Source of the DNA: Anaerococcus sp. Marseille-Q7828
GTDB taxonomy: Bacteria; Bacillota; Clostridia; Tissierellales; Peptoniphilaceae
DNA: 64,000 nt
Direction: 5' to 3'
Assembly: GCF_949769285.1 (NCBI RefSeq)
Contig: NZ_OX458331.1
Span: 620,001 to 684,000, forward strand
This document shows, one piece after another, positions 7,667 through 16,270 of this stretch (positions are counted from its first letter, which is position 1; every line of letters starts with the position of its first letter). Made by a program: the position numbers and the translations under genes. The notes under the pieces are model-generated. The model was given only the letters and a program-made list of their open reading frames with translations. It was not told where the DNA came from and did not search any database.

Positions 7667-8932
7667 TTATTCCAAATTTGATAGACCAGATTTTTTGATT
7701 AAGTGTATCATTAGAGAAAGTATTACAGCTATTACTGATGATAAAACCATACCTGATAGCTCTATAGATCCAAACTGGATGGATAGGCCAGAAAGGCCTG
7801 CTATAAATATGACGCTGGTTAATATCAAATTGTCAGACTTTGAGTAGTCAACTTTTTGGTCTACTAATAATCTAATACCACTTGTACCAATCATTCCATA
7901 AAGCAAGAAGGTTACTCCGCCTATGACGTTGCCTGGAATGGTTGATATTAGTGCAGAAAGAGGTCCTATGAAAGCCATAAGTATTGATATAATCGCAGCT
8001 CCACCAATAACCTTGACCGAATAAACCCCTGTGATAGCCATTACTCCTATGTTTTCTCCATAAGTTGTTGTAGGAACTCCACCTATCAGACCAGAAAGGG
8101 CAGTAGAAAAGTTATCTGCAAATATTGACCTATGAAGACCAGGATCCTTAATCAAATCTTGGCCAATGATGTTGCTTGTTACAACTTGGTGGCTGATGTG
8201 TTCTGCAGCAATAACCAAGAGAACTGGCAGCATGGCAAAGATGGCCTCAGGTGAGAATTTTGCCAATTGGAAAGTTGGGAAAGTGAAAAATTGTGCCTCT
8301 CTAACTGGTGTAAGGTCAACTTGACCGTTGAAATAAGCTACTATATAGCCGACAATAATTGCAATCAATATTGGTATAGTTGACAAGAATCCCTTAAACA
8401 TAATAGATCCAAGTATAGCAGTAAGAAGAGTTACCAAAAATACAAGCCAATCAGTAGCTGCTACTGTATCAGTCATAATATTAGCTCCAATTGATCCACC
8501 AGAAATTGTATTTCCGGCAAGTTCAAAACCGATTAGCGCAACAACAGCTCCCATGGCAGCTGGTGGCAAAACTATATCAATCCAATCAGTTCCTTTTTTG
8601 TAAATTATATAGGAAAGTAAACAACCTAGAATCCCTACAGCTACAAAGGCGCCCTGAGCGTATTCAAAACCCTGGGAATTGATAATGGCAATTCCTGGCG
8701 CAAGAAAAGCGAAAGAAGATCCTAGGTAGGCAGGAGCCTTTCCCTTGGTAATCAATATAAATAATAGCGTTCCGATTCCATTCATCAAAAGTACAATCCC
8801 AGGATTAATCCCAAATAGTATTGGAACCAAAACTGATGCTCCGAACATAGCAAAGGTATGTTGGAGAGCAAGAGGGACTAGTAATTTTGCTGGTACATCC
8901 TCATCTACCTTATAAATTTTTTTCTTTTCCAT
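7667..8932 (-). CDS. uraA: Uracil permease (nucleobase:cation symporter 2 family)
   Basis: A 421-residue protein with the 14-helix NCS2/UraA pattern. Family landmarks are QHTFAMFGASVLVP near residue 24, PAYLGSSFAF near 68, the substrate-site AAEHISHQ near 242 and the GGVPTTTYGENIGV motif near 280. It takes up uracil by proton symport for salvage. The length is typical. No pyrimidine genes flank it. It has its own promoter at 8965-8993, divergent from the symporter gene. Xanthine or another nucleobase is possible, but the motifs fit uracil better. Confidence 0.85.
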   Translation of the reverse strand: MEKKKIYKVDEDVPAKLLVPLALQHTFAMFGASVLVPILFGINPGIVLLMNGIGTLLFILITKGKAPAYLGSSFAFLAPGIAIINSQGFEYAQGAFVAVGILGCLLSYIIYKKGTDWIDIVLPPAAMGAVVALIGFELAGNTISGGSIGANIMTDTVAATDWLVFLVTLLTAILGSIMFKGFLSTIPILIAIIVGYIVAYFNGQVDLTPVREAQFFTFPTFQLAKFSPEAIFAMLPVLLVIAAEHISHQVVTSNIIGQDLIKDPGLHRSIFADNFSTALSGLIGGVPTTTYGENIGVMAITGVYSVKVIGGAAIISILMAFIGPLSALISTIPGNVIGGVTFLLYGMIGTSGIRLLVDQKVDYSKSDNLILTSVIFIAGLSGLSIQFGSIELSGMVLSSVIAVILSLMIHLIKKSGLSNLE

Positions 8933-8964
8933 AAGACCTCCATATTTTATCTCAAATCTTCGAC

Positions 8965-8993
8965 ATTTTATACCAGCAAAGAAAATTTGTCAA
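8965..8993 (-). promoter_or_regulatory. Promoter of the uracil permease gene
   Basis: On the - strand TTGACA (8993-8988) is followed after 17 bp by TAAAAT (8970-8965), about 33 bp before the start codon. A weaker + strand promoter for the symporter (TTTACA 9007-9012, 16 bp, TAAAAT 9029-9034) lies back to back with it. Confidence 0.55.
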
Positions 8994-9067
8994 ATTTTTT
9001 AAAAACTTTACAAAGTAAAAATTTGGGATAAAATACTAATAATTTAATAAGAAAGGAAGGACGAACT

Positions 9068-10297
9068 ATGACAGAAAAAAAACAAGGAAAGAAAAGCACC
9101 CTAGCAAGAAATATCTTTATTGCACTGGTTCTGGCTATTATTGTTGGTCTACTAATGCAAAATCAGGCTGAATTTTTATCTACATATATTAAGCCATTTG
9201 GAGATGTTTTCCTCAATCTACTCAAATTTATTGTTACTCCTATTGTTTTGTTTTCTATTATCGGCGGAATAATTTCCATGAAAGACATCAGAAAAGTTGG
9301 TGAAGTTGGTGGATTTACAGTTATTTACTATTTCTTAACCACAGCTTGTGCCATTGTTATCGGTCTAGGTTTGGCAAATATTTTTAAGAAATTTTTCCCA
9401 GTTATATCAACTAGTGATCTAACTTTTGAAATGACAAATGAAGTTTCAATTATGGACACATTAGTAAATATTTTCCCAAGTAACTTCATAGCTCCTATGG
9501 TTGAAAACAATATGTTACAAATCATAGTAATGAGTTTGATCATTGGTTTTTCAATACTTATGTTAGAAAAAACCAAACAAGTCAAGGCTATTGAAACTAT
9601 AGAAATCCTCAATGATATCTTTATGAAAGCAATGGGACTAATTCTAAGACTTTCACCAATTGGTGTATTTTGCTTGCTAGCACCAGTTATAGCAGCAAAT
9701 GGTCCTGTAATTATCGGATCCCTTGCATCAGTACTTTTAGTAGCCTACCTTGCTTATGCACTTCATGCTTTGATAGTATATTCATTTACCATTAAAACTT
9801 TAGGTGGCCTAAGTCCGGTAGAATTTTTCAAGAAAATGTCTTCAGCTATGATATTTGCTTTCTCATCAGCATCATCAATGGGAACTTTGCCAATAAATAT
9901 GAAATGCTGCGAAGACCTTGGAGCTGACCACGATGTGACAGCCTTTGTACTTCCACTTGGTGCAACAATAAATATGGACGGAACAGCTATATATCAAGGT
10001 GTTTGTGCAGTATTTATAGCAGCTTGCTATGGCATAGACTTAACAATTGGTCAGATGATTACAATTGTAATCACTTCAACGCTCGCATCAATAGGTACAG
10101 CAGGAGTTCCAGGATCAGGAATGATCATGCTTGCCATGGTTTTACAATCAGTAGGCCTTCCAGTAGAAGGAATTGCCCTAGTAGCAGGAGTTGATAGAAT
10201 ATTTGATATGGGTAGAACAGTACTAAACATCACAGGTGATGCATCAGCAGCTATCATCAACTCAAATAGACTAAGAAAAAAGGGAAAAATAGCATAA
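9068..10297 (+). CDS. Dicarboxylate/amino acid:cation symporter (DAACS family)
   Basis: A 409-residue GltP/SstT-type carrier. It has the serine-rich re-entrant loop motif SSASSMGTLP near residue 266, GATINMDGTAIYQ near 298 and the second hairpin STLASIGTAGVPGSG near 335. It imports glutamate, aspartate, serine/threonine or C4-dicarboxylates with Na+ or H+; the exact substrate cannot be read from sequence. The ribosome site is AAGGAAGG. Its last 78 bases are part of an 80-bp repeat that recurs at 15196, so its 3' end is one border of the inserted PTS cassette. Confidence 0.85.
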   Translation: MTEKKQGKKSTLARNIFIALVLAIIVGLLMQNQAEFLSTYIKPFGDVFLNLLKFIVTPIVLFSIIGGIISMKDIRKVGEVGGFTVIYYFLTTACAIVIGLGLANIFKKFFPVISTSDLTFEMTNEVSIMDTLVNIFPSNFIAPMVENNMLQIIVMSLIIGFSILMLEKTKQVKAIETIEILNDIFMKAMGLILRLSPIGVFCLLAPVIAANGPVIIGSLASVLLVAYLAYALHALIVYSFTIKTLGGLSPVEFFKKMSSAMIFAFSSASSMGTLPINMKCCEDLGADHDVTAFVLPLGATINMDGTAIYQGVCAVFIAACYGIDLTIGQMITIVITSTLASIGTAGVPGSGMIMLAMVLQSVGLPVEGIALVAGVDRIFDMGRTVLNITGDASAAIINSNRLRKKGKIA

Positions 10298-10299
10298 AA
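10220..10299 (+). repeat. 80-bp direct repeat, left copy (3' end of the symporter gene)
   Basis: Bases 10220-10299 are identical to 15196-15275 in the same orientation, with mismatches beginning at once on both sides. The copy here encodes the last ~25 residues (LNITGDASAAI onward) and stop of the symporter. The repeat contains CATCACAGGTGATG, an inverted repeat with a 2-bp centre, overlapping TGATGCATCA, a perfect 10-bp palindrome. Such dyads suit a recombinase site. Confidence 0.95.
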
Positions 10300-10310
10300 T
10301 AGTTTAATTA

Positions 10311-10361
10311 AAAAATAAAGTATGTTCATTATCAAAATAATGTAAACATACTTTATTTTTT
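10311..10361 (+). terminator. Long-stem terminator just inside the left border
   Basis: AAATAAAGTATGTT and AACATACTTTATTT form a long, nearly perfect stem with an inner ATTAT/ATAAT extension and a T run. It stops symporter transcription. Whether it belongs to the original symporter locus or came with the cassette cannot be told here. Confidence 0.8.
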
Positions 10362-10468
10362 GTATTCTATTGTATTCATTTAGATAAATTTTTATAAAAA
10401 TATCTATTGAAATATAAGTAAGTATAAATGGCTTCATGTAATGAAGCATATTGTTCTAGAATAAAGAT

Positions 10469-10497
10469 TGCAAACGTTTTATAATGTTTATAGGAGG
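10469..10497 (+). promoter_or_regulatory. -10 box, cre-like site and ribosome site of the PTS operon
   Basis: TATAAT lies at 10480-10485 with no good -35 at 17 bp, as expected for a regulated promoter. TGCAAACGTTTTAT (10469-10482) overlaps it and keeps the AA.CG.T core of a CcpA catabolite-repression (cre) site, with mismatches at the end. AGGAGG at 10492-10497 is followed after 7 bp by ATA at 10505, not by ATG. Confidence 0.4.
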
Positions 10498-10504
10498 TGA
10501 TTAA

Positions 10505-12484
10505 ATAAATTATAAAGATTTAATATTTCTTAAATATATTTGTGAATCAGAAGATAATCAGCATATAGACATTCTATCTGATATATTTAGTGTAAGTTCT
10601 AGGTCAATTAGAATGACTGTAGATAGATTAAATATAATTATTAATAGAATTGAACCAACTTACTATATTTCAATTTACAATGGCTTAGTTAGTATTAATA
10701 ATCATAATTTGTATGAAATAATAATTAAAAATTTAGATGTTAGTTTTTATAGATTAAATGTATATGAGAGAGTTAAATGTACAACATTACTGTTGATTTT
10801 AAGTACAAAGTATTTAACTTATCAAGAAATTTCAGATATTTTACAGATATCTAGAACCACCTTAATATCTGATCAAGAAAAATTAATTGATTATACTATG
10901 TATAACAATTTAAATGTTGAAATAAATGTGGGAAAGGGGCTAATATTAAATTCGGATGAGGAAATATTAAGATCATATATTTTAGATTTCTTAGATAATA
11001 ATAATTACCTATATCAAATAATTTATAATGGAAAATTCAAAATAGAAATTTTAGAAAATGATATTTTAAAAGATATTCATACCAAAATTACGGAAAAAAT
11101 TAATACTTTAGAAAATAAGTATAGATTAGAATTTTCAAAAAAATCTTATTTTAAACTTGTCAATTTTCTAACGTTATTTTCAACAAGAATTATATTAAAC
11201 AAATTTATTAAATATTATGAAAAATCTAGTGTCTCTGAACTAAGTGAACATGTAATTAAAATCATTGAGAATACAACAAAAATAATACTCCCAAATAGCG
11301 AAAAATTTTATATTAATAATTTTGTAGAGAGCTTAGAATATAGATTTAGAATTGTTGATAGTTTTAAGTCACCGAATACTCAAGTAATAGCTAGAAAATT
11401 TATAGAAAGAATTTCTAATGAACTCAATATTCCTTTTCAAGAAGACTTTGATCTTTTTAGTAATTTATCTATGCATCTTCAAAGAAATGAAGTTACTATA
11501 ACACATTACGATAAATTAATGATAGAAGGATTTCCTAGGTCCATTAGTGATGATATCATAAAGGCTGTCATAAATAACATAACTATCTTGGAATCTTATT
11601 ACAATAAAATATTTGATGATTATGATATTAATTATATTTCTATATATTTTTTAACTTCTTACGAGATTATGAGATTAAATGAACTAAAGAAAATGAGAGC
11701 GGCTTTGTTAACTGATTTAGGATTGGGAACAGAAAAATTTCTAAAGGTTCGAATTGAAAATAGTTTTGGAATTCATGTAGATAAAATTATTAGTAGTCAT
11801 GAGGTTAGTTTGATTGATTTATCTGATATTGATGTTATATTTTCAACTGTAAGTATTGAGTTAGAAAAAACAATACAGATAGATCTAAATATTGGATTTT
11901 CTAGCGAAAATATTTCTAATATTAATAATTTCTTGGATCATTTGATTATACGAAAGATGGATAAAAAAAGCAAAGAAGACTTTAAAGACAATGCTTTTCC
12001 AACAACGTATTCAGAAGGATACGGATTAAGTATTACAGAATTTTTAAATAAAGAATTTATAAAAATTAAAAATTACGAACCAAATTGGGAAAAAGCTATT
12101 AAAGAAGCAGGTTCTATTTTAAAAGATAAAGGTTATATAAATTATAAATATATAGATGAATCTATAGACAATATAAAAAGAAATGGGCCTTATGTAATAA
12201 TTACAGAAGGAGTAGCTTTGCCACACTCAAATATATCAAATAATGTAAAAAAAACTGGATTTTCTTTGTTAATTATAAAAAATCCAATTGAATTTGGTGT
12301 AAACTCTGGAGAATTTATAAATTTTGTTATTTTCTTTGCTACCTTAAATCAGAGTGACCATTTAAGAGCTCTTTTTGAATTATCCAATCTGTTTAATGAT
12401 AATAAATTTAAGAAAGAATTACTATTGGCTAATAAACCTGAAGAAGCAGCAAATATTATTTATAAATATGTAGATAAATTTTGA
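10505..12484 (+). CDS. PRD-containing transcriptional activator (BglG/LicR/MtlR type) with fused EIIA; start codon lost or ATA
   Basis: The frame is open from the stop at 10502-10504. AGGAGG at 10492-10497 is ideally placed for the codon ATA at 10505, and the residues from there (NYKDLIFLKYICESEDNQHI...) form a proper first helix-turn-helix. The first ATG is only at 10613 and would remove half of that domain. Order: HTH (about 1-115), two PRD-like helical regions (about 200-430), a divergent EIIB-like segment, and an EIIA domain with phospho-His in VALPHSN (His574). It presumably senses PTS phosphorylation and activates the four genes downstream. Very AT-rich, unlike the genes outside the repeats. 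Confidence 0.75.
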   Translation: MNYKDLIFLKYICESEDNQHIDILSDIFSVSSRSIRMTVDRLNIIINRIEPTYYISIYNGLVSINNHNLYEIIIKNLDVSFYRLNVYERVKCTTLLLILSTKYLTYQEISDILQISRTTLISDQEKLIDYTMYNNLNVEINVGKGLILNSDEEILRSYILDFLDNNNYLYQIIYNGKFKIEILENDILKDIHTKITEKINTLENKYRLEFSKKSYFKLVNFLTLFSTRIILNKFIKYYEKSSVSELSEHVIKIIENTTKIILPNSEKFYINNFVESLEYRFRIVDSFKSPNTQVIARKFIERISNELNIPFQEDFDLFSNLSMHLQRNEVTITHYDKLMIEGFPRSISDDIIKAVINNITILESYYNKIFDDYDINYISIYFLTSYEIMRLNELKKMRAALLTDLGLGTEKFLKVRIENSFGIHVDKIISSHEVSLIDLSDIDVIFSTVSIELEKTIQIDLNIGFSSENISNINNFLDHLIIRKMDKKSKEDFKDNAFPTTYSEGYGLSITEFLNKEFIKIKNYEPNWEKAIKEAGSILKDKGYINYKYIDESIDNIKRNGPYVIITEGVALPHSNISNNVKKTGFSLLIIKNPIEFGVNSGEFINFVIFFATLNQSDHLRALFELSNLFNDNKFKKELLLANKPEEAANIIYKYVDKF

Positions 12485-12494
12485 TAAAGGAGGA

Positions 12495-12932
12495 ATGATG
12501 CTATCTGATATTTTATTTTTAGAAAGAATGAGTAAAGTTGACAAGGTTAATGATTGGGAAACAGCTATAGAAATTGCTACTAAGCCACTAATAGATGACG
12601 AGTCAGTAAAAAGTGAATATGTAAATGATATGATTTCTAGTATAAATAAGTATGGCCCATATATAGTAATAGATGATTACATAGCAATACCACATGCTAT
12701 TTCAGAAGAGAATGTAAATAAACAATCAATGAGTTTGTTATCGATCAAAGAACCAGTTGATTTACTAGGCAATCCAGTAAAACTTTTTATTGTACTAGCC
12801 CCAGAAGATAGAGATAGTCATATGCAATCATTAGCGGAACTATCAGAATTGTTGATGGATGAAGAGAAAAAAGATATTTTTATAAATGGAAGTTTAGAAG
12901 AAATTAACGAATTAATAAAAAAAGGAGCATAA
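12495..12932 (+). CDS. PTS EIIA component, fructose/mannitol-ascorbate type
   Basis: A 145-residue EIIA of the PTS_EIIA_2 fold. The phosphorylated histidine is His67 in IAIPHAIS, and LLGNPVKLFIVLAP near residue 92 is the usual core strand. It relays phosphate from HPr to the EIIB encoded next. It is clearly related to the EIIA domain fused to the regulator upstream, so the operon carries two EIIA modules, one for transport and one for control. It starts 10 bp after the regulator with an AAGGAGG site. Confidence 0.85.
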   Translation: MMLSDILFLERMSKVDKVNDWETAIEIATKPLIDDESVKSEYVNDMISSINKYGPYIVIDDYIAIPHAISEENVNKQSMSLLSIKEPVDLLGNPVKLFIVLAPEDRDSHMQSLAELSELLMDEEKKDIFINGSLEEINELIKKGA

Positions 12933-12933
12933 A

Positions 12934-13209
12934 ATGAAAGTATTGGCAGTTTGCGGATTTGGAGTAGGCTCAAGCATGATTTTAAAAATGAGTGCTGAAA
13001 AAGCTTTAAGAAATTTAGATGTTGAAGGTGATGTAGAAAATACAGACTTATCAGGAGCAAGAGGCAGTGATGCAGATTTAATCTTGACTAGTAATGAACT
13101 TGCTAATGAATTAAAATCATCAGTAAATGTACCTGTTATCCCAATAATGAAATACATGGATGTTAACGAAGTAGAGTCTAAGATAAAAGAATTTATTGAC
13201 AAGGAGTAA
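12934..13209 (+). CDS. PTS EIIB component, ascorbate (SgaB/UlaB) type
   Basis: A 91-residue soluble protein starting MKVLAVCGFGVGSS, with the phospho-cysteine Cys7 in the P-loop-like CxxGxGSS motif of lactose/ascorbate-type EIIB. It takes phosphate from the EIIA and passes it to the sugar during transport through the EIIC encoded 2 bp downstream. The one-base gap to EIIA suggests translational coupling. Confidence 0.88.
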   Translation: MKVLAVCGFGVGSSMILKMSAEKALRNLDVEGDVENTDLSGARGSDADLILTSNELANELKSSVNVPVIPIMKYMDVNEVESKIKEFIDKE

Positions 13210-13211
13210 TT

Positions 13212-14450
13212 ATGAATTTTATAACACAAAACATTTTGAGAAATCCACCTGTGTTACTTGGTCTTATCGCATTAATAGGACTATTATTACAAAAAAAATC
13301 AGCATCAGATATTATCAAAGGGAGTTTAATGGCTGCTTTTGGGATGATAATACTAGATACTGGCGTAGGTATGTTAGTAGGAACTATTTCTCCGATAAAT
13401 GAAGCTTTCTCACAGGCAATTAATGGTAGCGTAGGGGAAGGATTAAATGATATTACCTTCACTGCTAATTTTGGGGGAGAAGTAGGATTAGCAATGTTTA
13501 TTGGATTAGTTATCCATCTTCTAATTGCAAAATTCACACCTATTAAAACAATATTTTTAACTGGACATATGATTTGGTGGTTTCCATTTATATTTGTGGC
13601 AGCGGGGGTCGAAGCAGGCTTAAAAGGAACAGCTCTAATTGCTTCTGCAGCAATATTATCAGCATTGTATTGGTCTATAATGCCTTGGGTTTTAAGAAAA
13701 TATGTATTTGATGTAACAGGTGACGAATCTTTCACATTAGGGCATCCTACAGGAGTATTGTCATTAATAGCTGGATCTATAGCAAGAGCTGTAGGAGATA
13801 AGAGCAAATCCACTGAAGACATAGACTTTCCGAAAAATTTATCATTTTTTAGAGAAGTTCCAATAACTGGTGGTATTGTTATGATGCTTATTTGGATTAT
13901 TATTGGATTAATTATACCATCTCTAACTGAAAATAATCTAATTTTCGAATCTTTAAATCAAGGTTTGAAGTTTGGAGCAGGTTTATTGATAATGTTGCAA
14001 GGTGTTAGAATGCTAATTAATCAAATCGTACCAGCATTTCAGGGTATCTCAGAAAAGATTGTACCAAACGCAATACCAGCTTTTGATTGTCCAGTAATAT
14101 TTAACTATAAACCTAATGCTGTAATTATAGGATTCATAACTTCAATGGTTGTATCTACTGTTACCTTAATAGTAGTAAATAAATTAGGAATATTTCACAC
14201 ATTCTTACTACCTTTAGTAATTACGTGTTTCTTTGAATGCGGTGCCGCTGCTGTTATTGCAGAAGGTCAAGGTGGTATGAAAGGATGCATTATAGGAACA
14301 GCGGTATCTTCAATAGTTATGATTTTTGTTTTGGGTATCTCAGCTGATCTTTACTCAAATACTATTTCTAACTGGATGTTAATTTTCGGTGGGAACGACT
14401 TTTCTATATTTGGTAGCTTGGCAAAATTGATTTTATCAATATTTAGTTAG
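13212..14450 (+). CDS. PTS EIIC component, ascorbate (UlaA/SgaT) family
   Basis: A 412-residue integral membrane protein with about eleven helices. Matches to the UlaA family are the N-terminal NPPVLLGLIALIGLLLQ, GGEVGLAMFIGLV near residue 90, GHPTGVLSLIAGSIA near 176 and FECGAAAVIAEGQGG near 338. It forms the membrane channel of this EIIA-EIIB-EIIC transporter. The family carries L-ascorbate in E. coli, but Gram-positive members serve other sugars or polyols. The SIS-domain partner gene, not an UlaG lactonase, points to a sugar or amino sugar here. Confidence 0.85.
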   Translation: MNFITQNILRNPPVLLGLIALIGLLLQKKSASDIIKGSLMAAFGMIILDTGVGMLVGTISPINEAFSQAINGSVGEGLNDITFTANFGGEVGLAMFIGLVIHLLIAKFTPIKTIFLTGHMIWWFPFIFVAAGVEAGLKGTALIASAAILSALYWSIMPWVLRKYVFDVTGDESFTLGHPTGVLSLIAGSIARAVGDKSKSTEDIDFPKNLSFFREVPITGGIVMMLIWIIIGLIIPSLTENNLIFESLNQGLKFGAGLLIMLQGVRMLINQIVPAFQGISEKIVPNAIPAFDCPVIFNYKPNAVIIGFITSMVVSTVTLIVVNKLGIFHTFLLPLVITCFFECGAAAVIAEGQGGMKGCIIGTAVSSIVMIFVLGISADLYSNTISNWMLIFGGNDFSIFGSLAKLILSIFS

Positions 14451-14458
14451 GAGATTTA

Positions 14459-15202
14459 ATGAATTTTAAATATTATGATAGAATTTCATCTATAATAAAA
14501 ACAGTACAAAATGAAGAAATTAAAGGTATGGAAAAGTCTGTTGACCTTTTAAAGCAGGCTATATTAAAAAAGAAAAATATATATGTTTTCGGATCATCTC
14601 ATGCTGGTATCCTAACTCAAGAACTATACTATAGAGCAGGCGGGTTAATGACTATAAATCCAATTTTTCCTAAGGAAACAATGCTCGATACCACTCCCAT
14701 TACAAGAACATCAAAAATGGAGAGATTAGAAGGTTATGGCGAGATAATTGGGAAAGAAGTTAATTTTTCTGAAGGCGATTTATTACTTATTCATTCTGTA
14801 TCGGGCAGAAATCCCCAAACTATAGAAGTTGCAATGGAAGCAAAGAAAAATAATGCAACAGTGGTATGCATAACCAATCTTGAATACAGCAAGTCTGTAA
14901 CATCTAGACATAGCTCAGGAAAGAAGCTATATGAAATAGCAGATGTGGTGCTAGATAATCATGGAGATATAGGTGATGCATCGGTATACATTAAATCTTT
15001 AAAAAGCAAAGTGACACCCACGAGTTCTATAATTTCGATATATCTAGCGCAAGAAATTATAACTCAATCTATAATTGAACTTACAGAGGAAGGATTTACT
15101 AATATACCAATATTCTATAGTGCTAACCTTGATGGAGGGGATGAACTTAATAGAAAACTGTATGAAGAATATAAGGATAACATAAAGTACAAGATGTACT
15201 AA
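14459..15202 (+). CDS. SIS-domain sugar-phosphate isomerase-like protein; 3' end made by the right repeat
   Basis: A 247-residue SIS protein. FGSSHAGILTQELYYRAGG near residue 42 is the phosphosugar-binding loop, LLIHSVSGRNPQTIEVA near 107 the second loop, and VTPTSSIISIYLAQ near 190 a later core strand. Proteins of this size sit beside PTS and phosphoglycan-utilisation genes and probably isomerise or deaminate a phosphosugar; the substrate is unknown. The last codons (ATG TAC TAA) run into the 80-bp repeat, which supplies the stop codon, so a few native C-terminal residues may have been replaced. Confidence 0.75.
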   Translation: MNFKYYDRISSIIKTVQNEEIKGMEKSVDLLKQAILKKKNIYVFGSSHAGILTQELYYRAGGLMTINPIFPKETMLDTTPITRTSKMERLEGYGEIIGKEVNFSEGDLLLIHSVSGRNPQTIEVAMEAKKNNATVVCITNLEYSKSVTSRHSSGKKLYEIADVVLDNHGDIGDASVYIKSLKSKVTPTSSIISIYLAQEIITQSIIELTEEGFTNIPIFYSANLDGGDELNRKLYEEYKDNIKYKMY

Positions 15203-15275
15203 ACATCACAGGTGATGCATCAGCAGCTATCATCAACTCAAATAGACTAAGAAAAAAGGGAAAAATAGCATAAAA
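15196..15275 (+). repeat. 80-bp direct repeat, right copy (orphan symporter 3' end)
   Basis: Identical to 10220-10299. Here it is a fragment: it begins within the last codons of the SIS gene and carries the final symporter codons without the rest of that gene. The two copies bracket 4,896 bp of PTS operon. Confidence 0.95.
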
Positions 15276-15277
15276 AA

Positions 15278-15305
15278 AGAATCCACTTTGGGATTCTATT
15301 ATCAG
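15278..15305 (+). terminator. Terminator at the right border
   Basis: AGAATCC (15278-15284) pairs with GGATTCT (15291-15297), followed by ATTATT. It ends the PTS operon and may be the original symporter terminator. Confidence 0.65.
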
Positions 15306-15328
15306 GGCTTTTGCTAGTGCAAGGGCCC
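15304..15328 (-). terminator. Hairpin after the HicDH-like gene
   Basis: AGGGC..TTGC and GCAA.GGGCCCT form a stem around TAGT directly after the - strand stop codon. The tail on the - strand is only weakly T-rich. Confidence 0.5.
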
Positions 15329-16234
15329 TTATTTTATTGGAGCCGTTTCTTTTATTGTTTTTACTGAATGTTCCCATTTAGCTTTTTCTTTTTCATTTAG
15401 TTTTAGGTGGAAATCGCGGATTACTCCATTTCTTCCTACTACGGCAGGGTGGCCTATGTAGCAACCATCAACTGGTGAATATGAAGAAACTGCAAGTATT
15501 GTTTTGGCATCTTTAAATATTGTCTCTACTACTATTGCTGTAGCATTTGCTATACCGTAAGATGTGTATCCCTTAGCCTTGATTGTCTCAAAAGCTTTCA
15601 TTCTTGTTGATTCTTCTATATCTTCGATAGTCTTTTGGTCCAAAAGATTTGTTATTGGTTCATTTGCTATATAAACATTTGACCAAGCTACAAATTGGCT
15701 GTTTCCATGTTCGCCTATGACATAACCGTCTATAGAATTTGGGTCTAGGTCCACAAATTTTGCTACAGCATTTTTCATCCTTGCTGTATCAAGGATTGTT
15801 CCTGTTCCTATGACTCTCTCGCGAGGGATCTCGGTTAGTTTTTGCATATATTCTGCTATTACATCACAAGGATTTGTAATAGATACTAAAATTCCATCAA
15901 ATTTTGATTTTTTAATTATTGGAGCCCATTCTTCTACGCAAGTTTTGGTATATTTGAACTCTTCTAAGCGGTCAGAATGTTTTTGCAAGATACTAATATC
16001 ACCAGGTGCAAAAATTATAATATCACTATCATCTAGATCGGATGTTTTTCCTGCTATTAAATTTACATTACCATCACGTTTGACCATGCCATCAGATAGG
16101 TCGTTTACTTCTGCTTGAGCGAGTCCTTCTTTTTTGTCAAATAGGGCAAGAGTATCGCAAAGTTGTCTTTCTATCAAAGTATAGGCAACTGTAGCCCCTA
16201 CATTTCCTAAGCCAATTAGAGAAATTTTTTTCAT
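15329..16234 (-). CDS. L-2-hydroxyisocaproate dehydrogenase / L-lactate dehydrogenase family
   Basis: A 301-residue NAD-dependent 2-hydroxyacid dehydrogenase. The Rossmann motif GLGNVGATVA is at residues 7-16, SITNPCDV near 118 and the catalytic His in GEHGNSQFVAWS near 174. The stretches GTGTILDTARM, GEHGNSQFVAWS and KGYTSYGIA match L-HicDH of lactobacilli better than true lactate dehydrogenase, which suggests reduction of branched-chain 2-oxo acids (from Leu, Ile, Val) to 2-hydroxy acids, regenerating NAD+. This suits an amino-acid fermenter with a BrnQ importer (34208). Plain lactate dehydrogenase is the alternative. Confidence 0.75.
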   Translation of the reverse strand: MKKISLIGLGNVGATVAYTLIERQLCDTLALFDKKEGLAQAEVNDLSDGMVKRDGNVNLIAGKTSDLDDSDIIIFAPGDISILQKHSDRLEEFKYTKTCVEEWAPIIKKSKFDGILVSITNPCDVIAEYMQKLTEIPRERVIGTGTILDTARMKNAVAKFVDLDPNSIDGYVIGEHGNSQFVAWSNVYIANEPITNLLDQKTIEDIEESTRMKAFETIKAKGYTSYGIANATAIVVETIFKDAKTILAVSSYSPVDGCYIGHPAVVGRNGVIRDFHLKLNEKEKAKWEHSVKTIKETAPIK

Positions 16235-16270
16235 TATCCACCTCTTATTAATTATTCAATACTAAGTGAA

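Noticed and set aside
10051-10449. A 132-codon - strand frame crossing the symporter end, with a look-alike at 15147-15377
   Set aside because: The similarity between the two frames is real but is only the 80-bp direct repeat read on the other strand.
13193-13822. A 209-codon open frame on the - strand inside the EIIC gene
   Set aside because: No ribosome site, lies fully antisense to a gene with clear family motifs and the composition is that of a shadow frame.
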